A stretch of DNA of 62,825 bases, from positions 1-62,825 of the forward strand of contig NZ_JNZO01000042.1 of NCBI RefSeq assembly GCF_000717595.1, read 5' to 3'. Of this stretch, positions 62,780 through 62,825 are shown in pieces; within the stretch, counting starts at the first letter, position 1, and each line of letters opens with the position of its first letter. Source of the stretch: Streptomyces flavochromogenes. Its GTDB lineage: Bacteria; Actinomycetota; Actinomycetes; Streptomycetales; Streptomycetaceae. A program made the position numbers and the translations under genes. The notes under the pieces are model-generated. The model made no database searches and was not told where the DNA came from. It saw only the letters and a list, made by a program, of their open reading frames with translations.

Positions 62780-62825
62780 CTGTCTCTTATACACATCTCC
62801 GAGCCCACGAGACTCCTGAGCATCT
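62780..62825. other. Illumina Nextera adapter and index, not genomic
   Basis: CTGTCTCTTATACACATCT (62780-62798) is the Tn5 mosaic end, CCGAGCCCACGAGAC (62799-62813) the Nextera read-2 adapter, TCCTGAGC (62814-62821) an i7 index and ATCT the start of P7. These 46 bases are read-through adapter left in the assembly. Confidence 0.98.

Noticed and set aside
62780..62798. Tn5 mosaic end as sign of a transposon
   Set aside because: It is followed at once by the Nextera adapter and index, so it is sequencing adapter.

Overview
The window is about 62.8 kb of very high G+C actinobacterial chromosome, almost certainly Streptomyces. The evidence is the strong G/C bias at third codon positions, frequent GTG starts, 4-base stop/start overlaps, and a core gene set known from Streptomyces chromosomes: recA-recX, the gluABCD glutamate transporter beside gluR-gluK, miaB, miaA, dapF, an RSH protein and hflX. 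It is a draft contig end: the last 46 bases are Illumina Nextera adapter plus an index, not chromosome.

Left part (1-14.6 kb). A DUF3291 gene and an ArsR-type regulator with conserved cysteines are followed by a GPP34 protein, recA behind an SOS-type site, and recX. Next comes a cysteine dioxygenase/rhodanese pair preceded by a 23-codon leader peptide ending in clustered Cys codons, then a flavin hydroxylase. The gluDCBA operon lies divergent from gluR-gluK, and an orphan TAXI-type binding protein follows.

Middle part (about 14.8-40.6 kb). This looks accessory. It begins with three tandem secreted RCC1 propellers and three secreted proteins, two of which share a domain that may be a beta-pore-forming fold. 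A second, clostridial-type glutamyl-tRNA synthetase lies divergent from an MFS/LLM-oxidoreductase/LysR operon. After an EamA exporter comes a run of plus-strand genes: a YCII-LuxR fusion regulator with two TTA codons, a tautomerase, two Asp/Glu-racemase-fold proteins (one with no cysteine), and an aromatic-type FAD monooxygenase. The run continues with a 34-codon small ORF, a cysteine-free hemB, hemA, an NDP-forming acyl-CoA synthetase and hemL. An ohr gene and a CaiB/BaiF CoA-transferase close the block. Together these encode the tRNA-dependent C5 route from glutamate through 5-aminolevulinate to porphobilinogen, without hemC/hemD but with CoA ligation, oxidation, export and a probably bldA-dependent regulator. 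I read this as a candidate undescribed biosynthetic (or self-resistance) locus; it is the main finding.

Right part (40.6-62.8 kb). Conserved chromosome resumes: an MMPL exporter, a NarL-type two-component pair, a DedA protein, miaB, a small conserved protein, a LigB-fold protein, an MT0933-type antitoxin-like protein with a 39-bp coding repeat, a small acidic protein, miaA, a membrane protein, dapF, an RSH protein with an intact HD hydrolase and an atypical synthetase domain, a secreted M1 peptidase, and hflX. Two paralogous trypsin-like lipoproteins and a truncated diaminobutyrate-type aminotransferase end the window. Several genes here look leaderless. I saw no rRNA or tRNA gene, CRISPR array or insertion sequence.
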